Part shown: in pieces, positions 10,401 to 19,245 of the stretch
Layout: each line of letters begins with the position of its first letter
Position numbering within the stretch: position 1 is the first letter of the stretch
Assembly: GCF_905480005.1 (NCBI RefSeq)
Contig: NZ_CAJQOO010000005.1
Span: 1-44,649 of the forward strand
Direction of reading: 5' to 3'
Origin: an uncultured Maricaulis sp.
GTDB taxonomy: Bacteria > Pseudomonadota > Alphaproteobacteria > Caulobacterales > Maricaulaceae
Length of the DNA stretch: 44,649 nucleotides
The notes under the pieces: model-generated
The model's database searches: none
The model's input: only the letters and a program-made list of their open reading frames with translations
Told to the model about the DNA's origin: nothing
Made by a program: the position numbers and the translations under genes

Positions 10401-10516
10401 CCTATGGCAGCCAGATTCGCGCGCAATATGTAAATGATTACGGGGATTTCGATCATCTTGCCCGGCGTGGGGAGTGGGCATCGGCCGCGGGCGAAAAACC
10501 GGAGGGCAGCGAATGA
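7466..10516 (+). CDS. addB: Double-strand-break repair protein AddB (alphaproteobacterial type)
   Basis: The 1016-residue protein starts at GTG, overlapping murU by 4 bases. The N-terminus has the degenerate helicase-like pattern of alphaproteobacterial AddB (LLILTPTRRAAKALGDVF, about 46-63) without an intact Walker A motif. The C-terminus holds a PDDEXK/RecB-type nuclease: RPRRMSITEIRTWVRDPYAI near 733, GSALHDALE, then GRSDRFDRHPDG and the catalytic IDYKTGS. In AddAB this nuclease cuts one strand while AddA unwinds; together they process broken DNA ends for RecA loading. The gene shares an ATGA overlap with addA, the expected partner. I see no cysteine ladder for the iron-sulfur cluster known in Bacillus AddB. 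Confidence 0.93.
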   Translation: MSERLFDTSGPGLYTLPPQADFLRAIATTLRESFDAAENPDALTRLLILTPTRRAAKALGDVFADLAGNGVALLPLIRPIGDVDVDDPPFEPGELAGLAAPAISPERRRYELARLILAKERALGRPIGVGGALSLADSLAALLDDLATEDVSDLSTLDEAVESYLPADRREAVEFLDIVQRVWPARLAELGLTDAASRRSLVLRELVARWSRNAPDHPVLAVGSTGSIPAARDLMAVIANLPEGAVVLPGFDWDADQSAWDSIADDHPQWAMKRFVEELGLAREAVKAWPGAAETAEAARRRRLIAEALRPADTTDEWLTRIATLTGQYGDDFFAAGLDGLSLVEAPDEITEARSCALMLRETLETPDRTAILVTPDRMLARRVSAEMLRFGVRLDDSGGAALAETPAGAFLTRVLDAASDCGSVVALTALWGSPLFRGGCARGQAHTVLAKFEAEALRGARPGRDLAAVRARLDGEFVKLFDADRAQIESILDCLETAFAGLLSDEARPARDWARAHAEAAEALAEDGGDRGAEAVWSGEGGEAAAGLLRSLLEESEALPAMRLRDYTQAFAEMCRARRVAPRVGVHPRLQVLGPLEARLITADRVILAGLNEGVWPPGPGADPWLSAGMRRRVGLGAPERRYGLAAHDFAQLAAAPEVILTRAQKSEGSPTVASRWLWRLKTLARGALGDGAAASFAPDIDYVALSRALDDPATPPRPAPRPTPCPPVSVRPRRMSITEIRTWVRDPYAIYARHVLGLRRLDPADMPPGPRERGSALHDALEAVVPRWTEGVPDDAVAQLLAVAEPHLEKVGFGPEDRVLERARFERAARWLVGWEAERRARGIRLDQVEIKGRMGFDAPAGEWILTGRSDRFDRHPDGRLDIIDYKTGSSASAKSIKAGFDPQLPLTAAMARDGAFDALEPGAPSGLYYISLPGNALGGKEVRIDGGKMPEAPDFADQAVEDLRQWIARFDDETMSYGSQIRAQYVNDYGDFDHLARRGEWASAAGEKPEGSE

Positions 10517-13500
10517 GCGGGGCCTGCTTCGATCCGGACATCCGACAAGCGGCGAGCCAGGCCCAGCAGCGCGCTGCGCGGCCGGAAGCCAGCGTCTTTG
10601 TCGAGGCCAATGCGGGTTCCGGCAAGACCCGTGTCCTGGTCGACCGCGTCATCAATCTCCTGCTCGACGACAACAAGCCCGAGGCCATTCTCTGCGTCAC
10701 CTATACCAAGGCTGCCGCGGCCGAGATGAAGGAGCGCCTGTTCAAGCGGCTCGGGGACTGGTCGGTCACGCCGGACATGGTGCTGGCGCGTGAATTGAAG
10801 GATCTGCTCGGCCGCGACCTCAAGCCCGGCGAGGCGGACAAGGCCCGCAAACTCTTCGCCCAGGCGCTTGAAACGCCCGGTGGTCTCAAGATCCAGACGA
10901 TCCATGCCTTCTGTGAAAACCTGCTGCGCCGCTTCCCCCTGGAGGCGGGTGCGCCGCCCGGCTTCGAAACCCTGGATGATGCGGCGGCCGGTCAGGCGAT
11001 GGAGGCGGCCCGCAAGGCCGTTCTGTCGACCTTGTCCGCGCAGGACGTCGCTACGCTGATCGAGGTGGGTGGGCCGGATGCGCTTGCCGTCATCCTGCGT
11101 TGGGCGCGCTCGAACCGCCATGACTTCGCTGCCAGTATCGCGAATGCCGGCGGTCTTGCAGCGCTGGAAGCACAGCTCTGGTCGGTACTGGACCTGCCAG
11201 TCGATTGCGATCCCGAAGACCTCAAAAGGGATGTCATGGCCGCCATGCCGCGCCCCGAGGTCGAAGCGGCGGCCCATGCGATGTGCCATGAGGGCTCGCC
11301 CAACGATATCACGCGCGGCGATATCCTCAATCTTGCGCTCTCGGCGGGCACGCCGGACCTCGCCTTCGACACTTACCTCACCGCCTTTTTTACCGATAAG
11401 GGCAAGGGGAGTCGGGCGAAGAGTCTCGCGACAAAGTCTATCGCCACCCGTTTTCCGCATGTTCTCACCTTGCTGGAGGTCGAGGCGGCTCGACTTGAGG
11501 CGGCACGGGATATGATCCAGCGCGCCGCGCTTGCTCAGGGCAGTGCGGTGGCGCTGGCAGTCACGGCACGCTTCGTCGAGGCCTATGATGCGGCGCTGGA
11601 GCGCGCGCGGGCGCTTGACTTTGACGATCTGGTGCGGCTTGCCGGTCGGCTTCTGGGGCCGGACAACCCGTTTTCGGGATGGGTTGGCTACAAGCTGGAC
11701 GGCATGCTGGCCCATGCCTTGATCGATGAAGCGCAGGATACCGCGCCCCAGCAATGGGACATGATCCGGGGGCTGACCGGGGAATTCTTCGCTGGTGAAG
11801 GGGCTGTCGAGCAGGGTCGGACGCTCTTCGTGGTCGGTGACGAGAAACAATCCATCTATTCCTTTCAGGGCGCCGAACCGGCCCGTTTTCTCGACGAGGG
11901 CGACCGTCTCGCGGCGTCGGCTGCGGCGGCGGGGCTGCGCTTTGAGCGACCGGGCCTGGATGTTTCCTTCCGTTCAGCGCCGGAAATCCTCGTCGCGGTG
12001 GACCAGGCCTTCTCGGCGCGCCTGCCGGCGCCCGAGACAAAATTCCAGGCGGGAGCGACGGATCTGCCCTTCGCGCGTTATCAGGGGCACCGAGCCGCGC
12101 GTTCGGGTACACCGGGCTGCGTGGAGATATGGCCGGCCATCCCGAAGCCCGGCCAAGTCGAAGAGACATCCATTTTCGACCCGGTCGATTTGCAGGCCCG
12201 CGGCAATTCCCGCGACCTGCTCGCCCAGACGGTGGCGGGTGAGATCGCCGACATGCTCCATCGCGGCGATGCGGTCTGGGAGGAAAAATCGGGGCGTTTC
12301 ACGGCGCGGCCGGTGCGACCCTCCGACATTGCCATTCTGGTCTGGCGGCGAACCGGCGGGTTTTTCGAGGAAGTCATCCGGCAGCTCAAGCTGAAAGGTG
12401 TCCCGGTCGCAGGCGCCGATCGCATGGTGCTGCGCGAGCAGACCGCCGTGAAGGACATGCTGGCCCTGGGTCGTTTTGCGATGACATCGGGGGATGATCT
12501 TGCCCTGGCAGAAGTCCTGCGCTCGCCTCTCTTTGACCCGATCGACCCGGATCAGCCCGGGATTGATGAGGCGGCACTCTATGATCTCGCTCGATCGCGC
12601 ACGGATCTGAAGCGCCGCGGGACATTGTGGAACGCACTCTTCACCAGCGGGGACAAGCGCTTTGCCGATGCCTGCCAGGCGTTGACCACGCTGCGAGACC
12701 AGGCCGACAAGGCGCGGCTCTATGACCTCTTCACCGGCTTTCTCAATGCCCGTACGCCAACCGGCGAGACGCGGTGGGCGCGCATCTATGCCCGCCTCGG
12801 TGAGGAAGCGCGTGACCCATTGCAGGAATTCCTCGCCCGTGCGCTTCAGCATGAGCGCGAGGAAGGCGGGGCTCTGGCGAGCTTTGTGGCACGTATTGAG
12901 GGCGAAGAGACCCAGATCAAGCGCGAGATGAGCCCGGACCGCGACGAGGTCCAGGTGATGACCGTCCATGCCTCCAAGGGGTTGGAGCGTCCGGTGATCA
13001 TTTTGCCTGACACGACCCGCAGCCCGCTCACCGGCAAGAGTGACCCGGTCTTCGCCCATCCGGACTGCGGTCTGCTGTGGTCGCCGCGCAAGGCCGAGGA
13101 CCCGGATGTGGTTGCAGCGCTGCGCATTGAGGCCCAGAACCGGCAGCTGGCCGAGCATGGTCGGCTTCTCTATGTCGCCCTCACCCGGGCCCGCGATCGA
13201 CTGATCGTGTGCGGCTGGCGCCAGGGGCAGGGTGATACAGGCAAAATTTCGGACGATAGCTGGTACAAACAGCTCTCCGATGCCTGGCAGGGCGAGGGCT
13301 GGGAGGCGATTTCCACGCCGGTTGAGGCCGTGGTCGAAGATGCAGGCGCCGGTCTGCGTTTCGGGTCGGCACCCATTGCTCTGGGCCGGGCCACGGATGC
13401 CGCCGGTGAGCGTGCGGCCATACCTGGCTGGGCGTCCTCTGCCGCGGGGCTCGAGGACGGGCAGATCCGCAGCGCCGCCCCGTCCAGGCTTCTGGCAGAC

Positions 13501-14064
13501 GAGGATGCCGAACCCGCTGTTCGCTCACCGCTGGCGGATCCTGGCGGGCATCGTTTCCGTCGCGGGGATGTGATCCACAAATTGCTCCAGACCCTGCCCG
13601 ACCTGCCGCATGAGCGGCGCGAGGCGGCGGCGACGCGTTTCCTGTCGGCCCAGCCCGACATCGCCGCGGCGGACCGGGCTCAGATCGTCACCGAAACACT
13701 GGGCATTCTCGATCATCCCGAGTTCGCGCCATTGTTCGGACCGGACAGCCGGGCCGAGGTCGCCCTTGTCGGCCATGCGCCGGGCCTTCCGGCCAATACA
13801 ATCATACGCGGACAGGTCGATCGGCTGGTCGTGACGGAAGGCGAAGTCCTCATCATCGACTACAAGACCAACCGTCCACCGCCGAGCGAGCTTGCTGCAG
13901 TGGCGAAAGTTTATCTTGGTCAGATGGCGACGTATCGCGCCCTTTTGCGGGCGGTTCATCCCGGAAAATCCGTGCGTTGCGCCCTGCTCTGGACGGACGC
14001 GGCGCGATTGATGGCGCTTCCGGACGCAGTTCTTGATGACATCTTCGACGCGGGCGCGGCTTGA
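10513..14064 (+). CDS. addA: Double-strand-break repair helicase-nuclease AddA
   Basis: This 1183-residue UvrD-family helicase has Walker A EANAGSGKT (31-39), motif Ia VTYTKAAAAEM, Walker B LIDEAQDTAPQQW, motif III VVGDEKQSIYSFQGA, motif V VMTVHASKGLE and motif VI LLYVALTRARDRL. The C-terminus carries a RecB-type nuclease with GQVDRLVV and IIDYKTNRPPP. It is the ATP-driven motor and 3'-strand nuclease of the AddAB complex. The ATG at 10513 overlaps the addB stop; a possible upstream ATG at 10474 would extend into addB and adds 13 non-conserved residues. The gene ends 80 bases before trxA. Length and motif order are normal for the alphaproteobacterial family. Confidence 0.95.
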   Translation: MSGACFDPDIRQAASQAQQRAARPEASVFVEANAGSGKTRVLVDRVINLLLDDNKPEAILCVTYTKAAAAEMKERLFKRLGDWSVTPDMVLARELKDLLGRDLKPGEADKARKLFAQALETPGGLKIQTIHAFCENLLRRFPLEAGAPPGFETLDDAAAGQAMEAARKAVLSTLSAQDVATLIEVGGPDALAVILRWARSNRHDFAASIANAGGLAALEAQLWSVLDLPVDCDPEDLKRDVMAAMPRPEVEAAAHAMCHEGSPNDITRGDILNLALSAGTPDLAFDTYLTAFFTDKGKGSRAKSLATKSIATRFPHVLTLLEVEAARLEAARDMIQRAALAQGSAVALAVTARFVEAYDAALERARALDFDDLVRLAGRLLGPDNPFSGWVGYKLDGMLAHALIDEAQDTAPQQWDMIRGLTGEFFAGEGAVEQGRTLFVVGDEKQSIYSFQGAEPARFLDEGDRLAASAAAAGLRFERPGLDVSFRSAPEILVAVDQAFSARLPAPETKFQAGATDLPFARYQGHRAARSGTPGCVEIWPAIPKPGQVEETSIFDPVDLQARGNSRDLLAQTVAGEIADMLHRGDAVWEEKSGRFTARPVRPSDIAILVWRRTGGFFEEVIRQLKLKGVPVAGADRMVLREQTAVKDMLALGRFAMTSGDDLALAEVLRSPLFDPIDPDQPGIDEAALYDLARSRTDLKRRGTLWNALFTSGDKRFADACQALTTLRDQADKARLYDLFTGFLNARTPTGETRWARIYARLGEEARDPLQEFLARALQHEREEGGALASFVARIEGEETQIKREMSPDRDEVQVMTVHASKGLERPVIILPDTTRSPLTGKSDPVFAHPDCGLLWSPRKAEDPDVVAALRIEAQNRQLAEHGRLLYVALTRARDRLIVCGWRQGQGDTGKISDDSWYKQLSDAWQGEGWEAISTPVEAVVEDAGAGLRFGSAPIALGRATDAAGERAAIPGWASSAAGLEDGQIRSAAPSRLLADEDAEPAVRSPLADPGGHRFRRGDVIHKLLQTLPDLPHERREAAATRFLSAQPDIAAADRAQIVTETLGILDHPEFAPLFGPDSRAEVALVGHAPGLPANTIIRGQVDRLVVTEGEVLIIDYKTNRPPPSELAAVAKVYLGQMATYRALLRAVHPGKSVRCALLWTDAARLMALPDAVLDDIFDAGAA

Positions 14065-14144
14065 CGCGGGGGCTCGCCCCCCCTACCTCACGCGCCATCA
14101 ATTGAGTCCGCCCCCGCGGATTCGTTCCAGCAAAGGAGTGTCCC

Positions 14145-14465
14145 ATGGCGACCAAAGCGGTCAGCGATGAATCCTTCGAGAGTGACGTGATCAATGCCGC
14201 CGGCCCAGTCCTTGTGGACTTCTGGGCAGAATGGTGTGGTCCGTGCAAGCAGATATCCCCGGCGCTCGAAGAGATCGCCGAAGAAATGTCCGGCGCATTG
14301 ACGGTGGCCAAGGTGAATATCGACGATCACCCGATGACGCCCGGCAAGTACGGCGTACGCGGCATTCCGACCCTGATGATCTTCAAGGACGGCCAGGTCG
14401 TCTCCACGAAGATCGGCGCCATGGCCAAGGGCAAGATCTCGGAATGGGTCCAGGAAACGCTCTAG
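14145..14465 (+). CDS. trxA: Thioredoxin 1
   Basis: The 106-residue protein has the active site WCGPCK (Cys31, Cys34), the buried Asp in VLVDFWAEW and the cis-proline in GIPTLMIFKDG, which together define a canonical cytoplasmic thioredoxin. It keeps cytosolic thiols reduced and donates electrons to ribonucleotide reductase, peroxiredoxins and methionine sulfoxide reductases. A good Shine-Dalgarno (AAAGGAG) lies 7 bases upstream of the ATG. It is 80 bases after addA, so it may be read from the operon or from its own promoter. A strong terminator follows within 25 bases. Confidence 0.97.
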   Translation: MATKAVSDESFESDVINAAGPVLVDFWAEWCGPCKQISPALEEIAEEMSGALTVAKVNIDDHPMTPGKYGVRGIPTLMIFKDGQVVSTKIGAMAKGKISEWVQETL

Positions 14466-14490
14466 GCGCGCCCTGCCTCACGGACACAAG

Positions 14491-14525
14491 AAAGCGGGCC
14501 CTCCATGTGGAGGGCCCGCTTTTTT
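14491..14525 (+). terminator. Rho-independent terminator after trxA (bidirectional)
   Basis: A near-perfect GC-rich hairpin has the left arm GCGGGCCCTCCA (14494-14505) and the right arm TGGAGGGCCCGC (14508-14519), with flanking A and T runs (AAA on the left, TTTTTT on the right). It ends trxA and, because of the A-run on the other side, may also terminate the converging S41 peptidase transcript. Confidence 0.92.
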
Positions 14526-14543
14526 CTGCGACGCGCAAGAGGT

Positions 14544-15560
14544 TCAGTCGTCGTTGATGAGATCGAAGGCCACATCATCGGCCTGATCCGCCTCGGCCCG
14601 GATATCGGGCGTCACGCCAATGCCTTCGATCCGGCCGTGCGCGACCGAATAGTAGTCCGCAATCGGCAGCCAGAGCTGCAGGCCCTCCGGCAGGTCAAAC
14701 ACGGTCTGGGACAGCATTTCTCCGGCGGTCTGCTCGCCAATCAATGTGGCCCGCCCGGAGGCTTTCAGGGCGTCGGCGGCCATCTCGGCCGCGCTGGCAG
14801 TCGTCTCGCTGATCAGGACATAGACCGGCCCGTCATAGCGGTGCTCGGAGACCGGTTCGAAACGGATGGGTGTCAGGGCATTGATCTGGACGGCGTGCCA
14901 GAAGGAGCGCAGCGACCAGCCTTCCCAGGACGGGATGCCGGCGATATCGGCCGCGGTGGGCGTGCGATCATGCGCGGCGCTCCACGGCTGGGACGCGAAG
15001 ATGCCCGCTTCGAGCGGCTCGGCCAGCACGTGGCGGACAAGCGGAAGCACTGCGAAGGCGCCGCCGCCATTCTCGCGCAGATCGATCACCAGCGCTTCGG
15101 CGCCCCGCGCAGCGATCTCGGCATAGGCCGCCTGGATTTCCTCGATCGTGTCCTGTCCCATCATGGTGGTGACGGTCAGGATCGCTGTTTCGCCCTGCCA
15201 GTTGAGCGTGGCGCCGCCTCCGCCGATGCGAAGCGTGTCGACATGGGCCGCCATCTGTTCGGCGGTGCCCCGGGCTTCCGACAGGTTGACGTGGGAGAAG
15301 GGGGCGTCGGCCCAGATCGCGTGAAAGCCGCTGAGGAAATCGGCGCGGTTTGAGGCCTCGGCCCCGTGTTCCAGCATGGCGGCCTCGACGGCTTGATAGG
15401 CCGGGGCATCCAGCTCGTCGGGATTATAGTGGTGGTCCCGCATCAGCCTGGTGATGGCGCTGGCGACCGGCTGCATGTCGGTCCTGTCCGGCTGGGGTTC
15501 GGCAGGGGTCGCGGCTTGAACCAGCGCCAGAAGGCCGGCGGCCATGAATGAGTGAATCAT
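14544..15560 (-). CDS. Exported S41-family (tail-specific/CPP-like) peptidase
   Basis: The 338-residue product begins with a short signal peptide (MIHSFMAAGLLALVQA). An S41 core follows: a substrate-contacting segment ALVIDLRENGGGAF (156-169) and the catalytic serine Ser256 in SETTASAAEM, with GEQTAGEM after it. No PDZ domain is evident between residues 90 and 130, so it resembles the small interphotoreceptor-retinoid-binding-protein-like S41 enzymes rather than full CtpA proteases. The ATG at 15560 is preferred because the hydrophobic leader follows; an upstream in-frame ATG at 15758 lies within folC. The gene is 88 bases downstream of folC on the same strand and may be the last cistron of the trp-accD-folC transcript. 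Confidence 0.8.
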   Translation of the reverse strand: MIHSFMAAGLLALVQAATPAEPQPDRTDMQPVASAITRLMRDHHYNPDELDAPAYQAVEAAMLEHGAEASNRADFLSGFHAIWADAPFSHVNLSEARGTAEQMAAHVDTLRIGGGGATLNWQGETAILTVTTMMGQDTIEEIQAAYAEIAARGAEALVIDLRENGGGAFAVLPLVRHVLAEPLEAGIFASQPWSAAHDRTPTAADIAGIPSWEGWSLRSFWHAVQINALTPIRFEPVSEHRYDGPVYVLISETTASAAEMAADALKASGRATLIGEQTAGEMLSQTVFDLPEGLQLWLPIADYYSVAHGRIEGIGVTPDIRAEADQADDVAFDLINDD

Positions 15561-15648
15561 GAAACAGTGTCTCCAAAGGGCGCCCGAGCCCGTTGAGGAC
15601 AGGATGCATCCGGGACCGGTTTTGGATGCGGCAATGCTGACCTGGCAG

Positions 15649-16971
15649 TCAGCCCGGCGTGATGTGCGGAGGTTCGTCGCCCAGGGCCAGCGCTTCGCCG
15701 ACCAGATAGAGCGAGCCGCTGACCAGGATACGCGGTGAGGGTGTTTCCTTGACCGCATTCTTCATTGCCGGGATCAGTCCGGTGGCGGAACAGGCATCGA
15801 GCCCGGCGCGCCTGGAGGCTTCCACGACGGTGTCCACCGGCTGCGAGCCACCACGGCCGGATTTGAACTCTACAGCGATCAGGCGCCGGGCCAGGCCGGC
15901 GAACTGGCTGCACCAGGCCTGGACATCCTTGCCCGGGGTGAAGCCGGCAATGATGACCAGCGGCCGGTCCTCGCGCTCATCCATGTCGGCAAGGGCGTGG
16001 GAGAGGGCCTTGGCTGCCGCCTCATTGTGACCGCTGTCGAGCCAGAGCTCGGCCTCGACGGTACGGGCGATATCGCCGATCGGGCCGGTCGAGACGCGTT
16101 GCAGTCGTCCGGGCCAGCGCGCATCGCCAATCCCCTTGGCGACGGCTTCCTCGGGCCATTGCAGCACAGCAGCACAGGCCGCGGCGGCGCCGGCATTGAG
16201 GATCTGGTGCGGGCCGAGCAGGCCCGGCGCCGGCAAATCCCAGACCTGGGTCTCATTCTCGAAGACCAGCCGTCCGTGCTGCATGTAGGCATTGTAGTCG
16301 CGGCCCCAGACATAGGTCGGCGCGCCGACCTTCTGGGCCTCGTCGAGGATGGCGGCTTCGGCGACATCGCCCTGGCTGGCGACCACGGCCGGAATACCGA
16401 ACTTGCAGATGCCGGCCTTGATGCGGGCAATGTCGGCGAGCTCGTCGCCCAGGAATTCCTGATGGTCGAGGCTGACCGGCGTGATCACGCTGAGCGCCGG
16501 CTTGGCAATGACATTGGTCGCGTCCAGCCGTCCGCCCATGCCGACTTCAAGAATGAGCCGGTCGGCGGGGTGTTCCGAGAAGAGCAGGAAGGCGGCCGCG
16601 GTTGTGATCTCGAAGAAGGTTATGGGCTCGCCGAAATTGGCGGCTTCGCAACGGGCGAAGGCCTCGATCAGCGTGCGGTCATCCACCGGTCTGGAATCGA
16701 GCAGGATACGCTCGTTGAAATTGACCAGATGGGGTGAGGTATAGATATGGACGCGCTCGCCCTTGGCGCGGGCCATTTCGGCCAGGAAGGCGCAAATCGA
16801 GCCTTTGCCATTGGTCCCGGCGACATGGATGGTCGGCGGCAGGCTGTCCTGCGGTGAGCCGAGTGCGGCCAGCAACCGCTGAAGGCGGCCCAGGGAGAGA
16901 TCAATTTTCCGGGGGTGCAGGCGCGCAAGGCGCGCCAGCGCGTCGTCGAGGGCTTGTCGACGCGTGCTAAT
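15649..16971 (-). CDS. folC: Bifunctional folylpolyglutamate synthase / dihydrofolate synthase, with apparent non-canonical start
   Basis: The Mur-ligase-fold enzyme has the P-loop [10 protein letters not shown], the [13 protein letters not shown] motif, [13 protein letters not shown] and [15 protein letters not shown], all diagnostic of FolC. It ligates glutamate to dihydropteroate and extends folate polyglutamates. The N-terminal helix [20 protein letters not shown], matching LENLHSKTIDLGLERV of E. coli FolC, lies upstream of the first standard start, a TTG at 16875 that would truncate it. Between the in-frame stop in accD and that TTG there is no ATG, GTG or TTG. The likeliest initiator is the ATT at 16971-16969, which overlaps the accD stop as ATTAG and follows a GGGGGGAG purine run. 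I therefore give the extended gene (440 residues). Identity is certain, the start is not. Confidence 0.88.
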   Translation of the reverse strand: MSTRRQALDDALARLARLHPRKIDLSLGRLQRLLAALGSPQDSLPPTIHVAGTNGKGSICAFLAEMARAKGERVHIYTSPHLVNFNERILLDSRPVDDRTLIEAFARCEAANFGEPITFFEITTAAAFLLFSEHPADRLILEVGMGGRLDATNVIAKPALSVITPVSLDHQEFLGDELADIARIKAGICKFGIPAVVASQGDVAEAAILDEAQKVGAPTYVWGRDYNAYMQHGRLVFENETQVWDLPAPGLLGPHQILNAGAAAACAAVLQWPEEAVAKGIGDARWPGRLQRVSTGPIGDIARTVEAELWLDSGHNEAAAKALSHALADMDEREDRPLVIIAGFTPGKDVQAWCSQFAGLARRLIAVEFKSGRGGSQPVDTVVEASRRAGLDACSATGLIPAMKNAVKETPSPRILVSGSLYLVGEALALGDEPPHITPG

Positions 16972-17902
16972 GGCTCCCCCCGTCGGTCACCACATGATCA
17001 GGCGGCGGCGGGGTGAGGGAGGCTGGCATGGAGGTGCCGGGCTTTTTCATCATGACCCTCAACATCCGGGCCAGTGTAGCGGGAATGTCGGAGCGATGCA
17101 CGACTTTGTCGACCATGCCCTTTTCCAGCAGGTATTCGGCGCGCTGGAATCCTTCCGGCAGTTTTTCGCGAATGGTCTGCTCGATCACGCGCGGACCGGC
17201 GAAACCGATCAGGGCGCCCGGCTCGGCAATATGGACATCACCCAGCATGGCGTAGGACGCGGTCACGCCGCCCGTGGTCGGATCGGTCAGGACCACGATA
17301 TAGGGCAGGCCGGCTTCGCGCAGCATGTCGACGGCCAGCGTGGTGCGCGGCATCTGCATCAGCGACAGGGCGCCTTCCTGCATGCGCGCACCGCCGGCGG
17401 CGGTGAAGACGATGAGGGGCGCCTTGCGCGACAGGGCAAGTTCGGCCGCCTTGATGAAGCTCTCGCCGGCTGCCATGCCGAGCGAGCCGCCCATGAAGGC
17501 GAAATTCTGGACCAGGGCGACCGCATCGAGCCCGCCGATCTGGCCGTGCGCGATCGCCATGGAATCATCGCGCCCGGTCTTCTTGCGGGCTGCGGCCAGA
17601 CGGGTCGTATAAGGCTTGTCGTCGCGGAATTTGAGCGGGTCCTTGGCCACTTCCGGCGTGTCGACCTCGGTGTAGTCGCCGTCAAAGGTGAACTGGAAAC
17701 GATAGGCCGGGGTGATCCGCATATGGTGACCGGCCGGGGTCACAAACATCCCCGCTTCCAGATCCTTGTGGAAGACCATCTCCTTGGAGATCGGGCATTT
17801 GACCCAGAGATTGTCCGGCGTGTCGCGCTTGGAAAAGATTTTCGACATGCCCGGCGGCGTGATTTTCGACAGCCAGTTCAATCCGTTCGACTTCTCGGTC
17901 AT
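16967..17902 (-). CDS. accD: Acetyl-CoA carboxylase carboxyltransferase beta subunit
   Basis: The 311-residue protein shows the crotonase-like carboxyltransferase core of AccD: DAMAIAHG-like [63 protein letters not shown] and [11 protein letters not shown]. With AccA it transfers carboxyl from biotin to acetyl-CoA, the first step of fatty-acid synthesis. The N-terminal zinc ribbon is degenerate: LWVKCPIS keeps one cysteine (Cys36) and VTPAGHH has none, where E. coli has four. I recall the same loss in Caulobacter AccD, so it is probably a lineage trait rather than damage. The gene is 50 bases downstream of trpA, and its TAG stop overlaps the likely folC start. Confidence 0.95.
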   Translation of the reverse strand: MTEKSNGLNWLSKITPPGMSKIFSKRDTPDNLWVKCPISKEMVFHKDLEAGMFVTPAGHHMRITPAYRFQFTFDGDYTEVDTPEVAKDPLKFRDDKPYTTRLAAARKKTGRDDSMAIAHGQIGGLDAVALVQNFAFMGGSLGMAAGESFIKAAELALSRKAPLIVFTAAGGARMQEGALSLMQMPRTTLAVDMLREAGLPYIVVLTDPTTGGVTASYAMLGDVHIAEPGALIGFAGPRVIEQTIREKLPEGFQRAEYLLEKGMVDKVVHRSDIPATLARMLRVMMKKPGTSMPASLTPPPPDHVVTDGGSH

Positions 17903-17952
17903 CGTGTCTTCCGTACTCTGCAGCCCGAAGGCCTGTCCCTTGACCCGAAGGT

Positions 17953-18750
17953 CTAGTTTTTCCGGCTTCGGGCGGTATGCACCGCCGAGGCCAGTCGTTT
18001 CACCAGGCCGGTTGCCCCGTCGACACCGCCCTCATGCATGGCGTCGACAATGGCCGATCCGACCACGACAGCGTCGGCCCGCTTGGCGATCGCTTCAGCC
18101 TGCTCAGGCTCGCGAACGCCAAATCCCACCGCAACTGGCAGGCCGGACGCGGCCTTGACCCGGTCGACAGCGGCGCCAACCTCGGTGACCACGCCGGTTC
18201 CGGCCCCGGTCACCCCTGTCGTGGAGACGTAATAAACGAAGCCCGCCGTATTTGCGACCACAGTGGCCAGACGGTCATCATCGGTGGTCGGGGTGGCCAG
18301 GCGGATCAGGGCTATGCCCTGCTTGGTCAGCGCCGTGCGCAGCTCATTGTCTTCTTCCGGCGGGATGTCGACACAGATCAGCCCGTCCACACCGGCCTTG
18401 GCAGCGGCCTTGGCGAAGGTCTCCCAGCCCATCGAGAAGATCGGATTGGCATAGCCCATCAGGACCAGCGGCGTGTCCTTGTCCCGCTTGCGGAATTCGG
18501 TGGCCTGGGCGAGCGTTCCCTTCAGCGTCATCCCGGCGTCCAGCGCCCGCAGCGCCGAGGCCTGGATGGACGGGCCATCTGCCATCGGGTCGGTAAAGGG
18601 CATGCCCAGCTCGATGACATCGGCCCCGGCAGCGGGCAGCGCATTCAGCAAGCCCTGGCTGTCGCCATCGCCGGCCATCATATAGGCGACAAATCCGGCA
18701 CGATTATAGGCGGACAGCTCCGCGAAACGGGTGGTGAGGCGGTTGGTCAT
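17953..18750 (-). CDS. trpA: Tryptophan synthase alpha subunit
   Basis: The 265-residue TIM barrel has the catalytic Glu47 and Asp58 within [16 protein letters not shown], the loop [13 protein letters not shown] and the phosphate-binding [13 protein letters not shown]. It cleaves indole-3-glycerol phosphate to indole and passes it to TrpB. The start ATG overlaps the stop of the upstream small exported-protein gene (ATGA), so it is translationally coupled to that gene rather than to trpB, from which it is separated by the brnTA pair. It leads into accD. Confidence 0.96.
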   Translation of the reverse strand: MTNRLTTRFAELSAYNRAGFVAYMMAGDGDSQGLLNALPAAGADVIELGMPFTDPMADGPSIQASALRALDAGMTLKGTLAQATEFRKRDKDTPLVLMGYANPIFSMGWETFAKAAAKAGVDGLICVDIPPEEDNELRTALTKQGIALIRLATPTTDDDRLATVVANTAGFVYYVSTTGVTGAGTGVVTEVGAAVDRVKAASGLPVAVGFGVREPEQAEAIAKRADAVVVGSAIVDAMHEGGVDGATGLVKRLASAVHTARSRKN

Positions 18751-19157
18751 TCTTGTCCCGTCAAAGGTTGGAAGGTCGGGCAGGTTGAGGAGCGATAAAG
18801 TGTATAGGAAAAAACGGTGCCGTCGGATTGGGCGTGTCCGGTCGCCTGAAACACTTCTTCGCAGATTCCGGATGTAGAGTTGCGTGTCGCAAGGGTCCGA
18901 TTTCTCGAGGTTTCGTTGATAGTCCAGCCTTCATCTTGGAGGGCTTGCCGGTGAAAATCCATGACGGACGCCGCTTGGGTGCGGGGATAATACAATGTGT
19001 CGAAATGGAAGCCTGACAGTGTTTCAGCTTGCGTGTCATACGGAGGGTTCATTCCGTTGTCCGGAGCCCGCAAGTATCCGCCAAAAATGTTGCTAGGGTC
19101 AGTCCAGGCGTTGTCCTGTAGCCAGAGCGCCGAAGTCAAAAGTAATGTTGCTATCAA
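18747..19157 (-). CDS. Small exported protein of unknown function coupled to trpA
   Basis: A 136-residue frame begins at TTG (19157), seven bases after a strong GAGGGGG ribosome-binding site, and ends with a 4-base overlap with trpA. The N-terminus [18 protein letters not shown] looks like a short signal peptide. The rest, with [28 protein letters not shown] and two cysteines (ICEEV, SSTCPTF), could be a small periplasmic domain with one disulfide. The DNA is visibly less GC-rich than trpA and trpB. I do not recognise a family. The ribosome-binding site and the precise overlap with trpA argue that it is a real gene. Confidence 0.6.
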   Translation of the reverse strand: MIATLLLTSALWLQDNAWTDPSNIFGGYLRAPDNGMNPPYDTQAETLSGFHFDTLYYPRTQAASVMDFHRQALQDEGWTINETSRNRTLATRNSTSGICEEVFQATGHAQSDGTVFSYTLYRSSTCPTFQPLTGQE

Positions 19158-19245
19158 GGCGTGCCCCCTCGGCTGATCGGATGCGGTTGCGCCGCGTGAT
19201 CAGTTCGACCGCGGACGGTTGCCAAGAGGTTGGATATGAGCAAAC

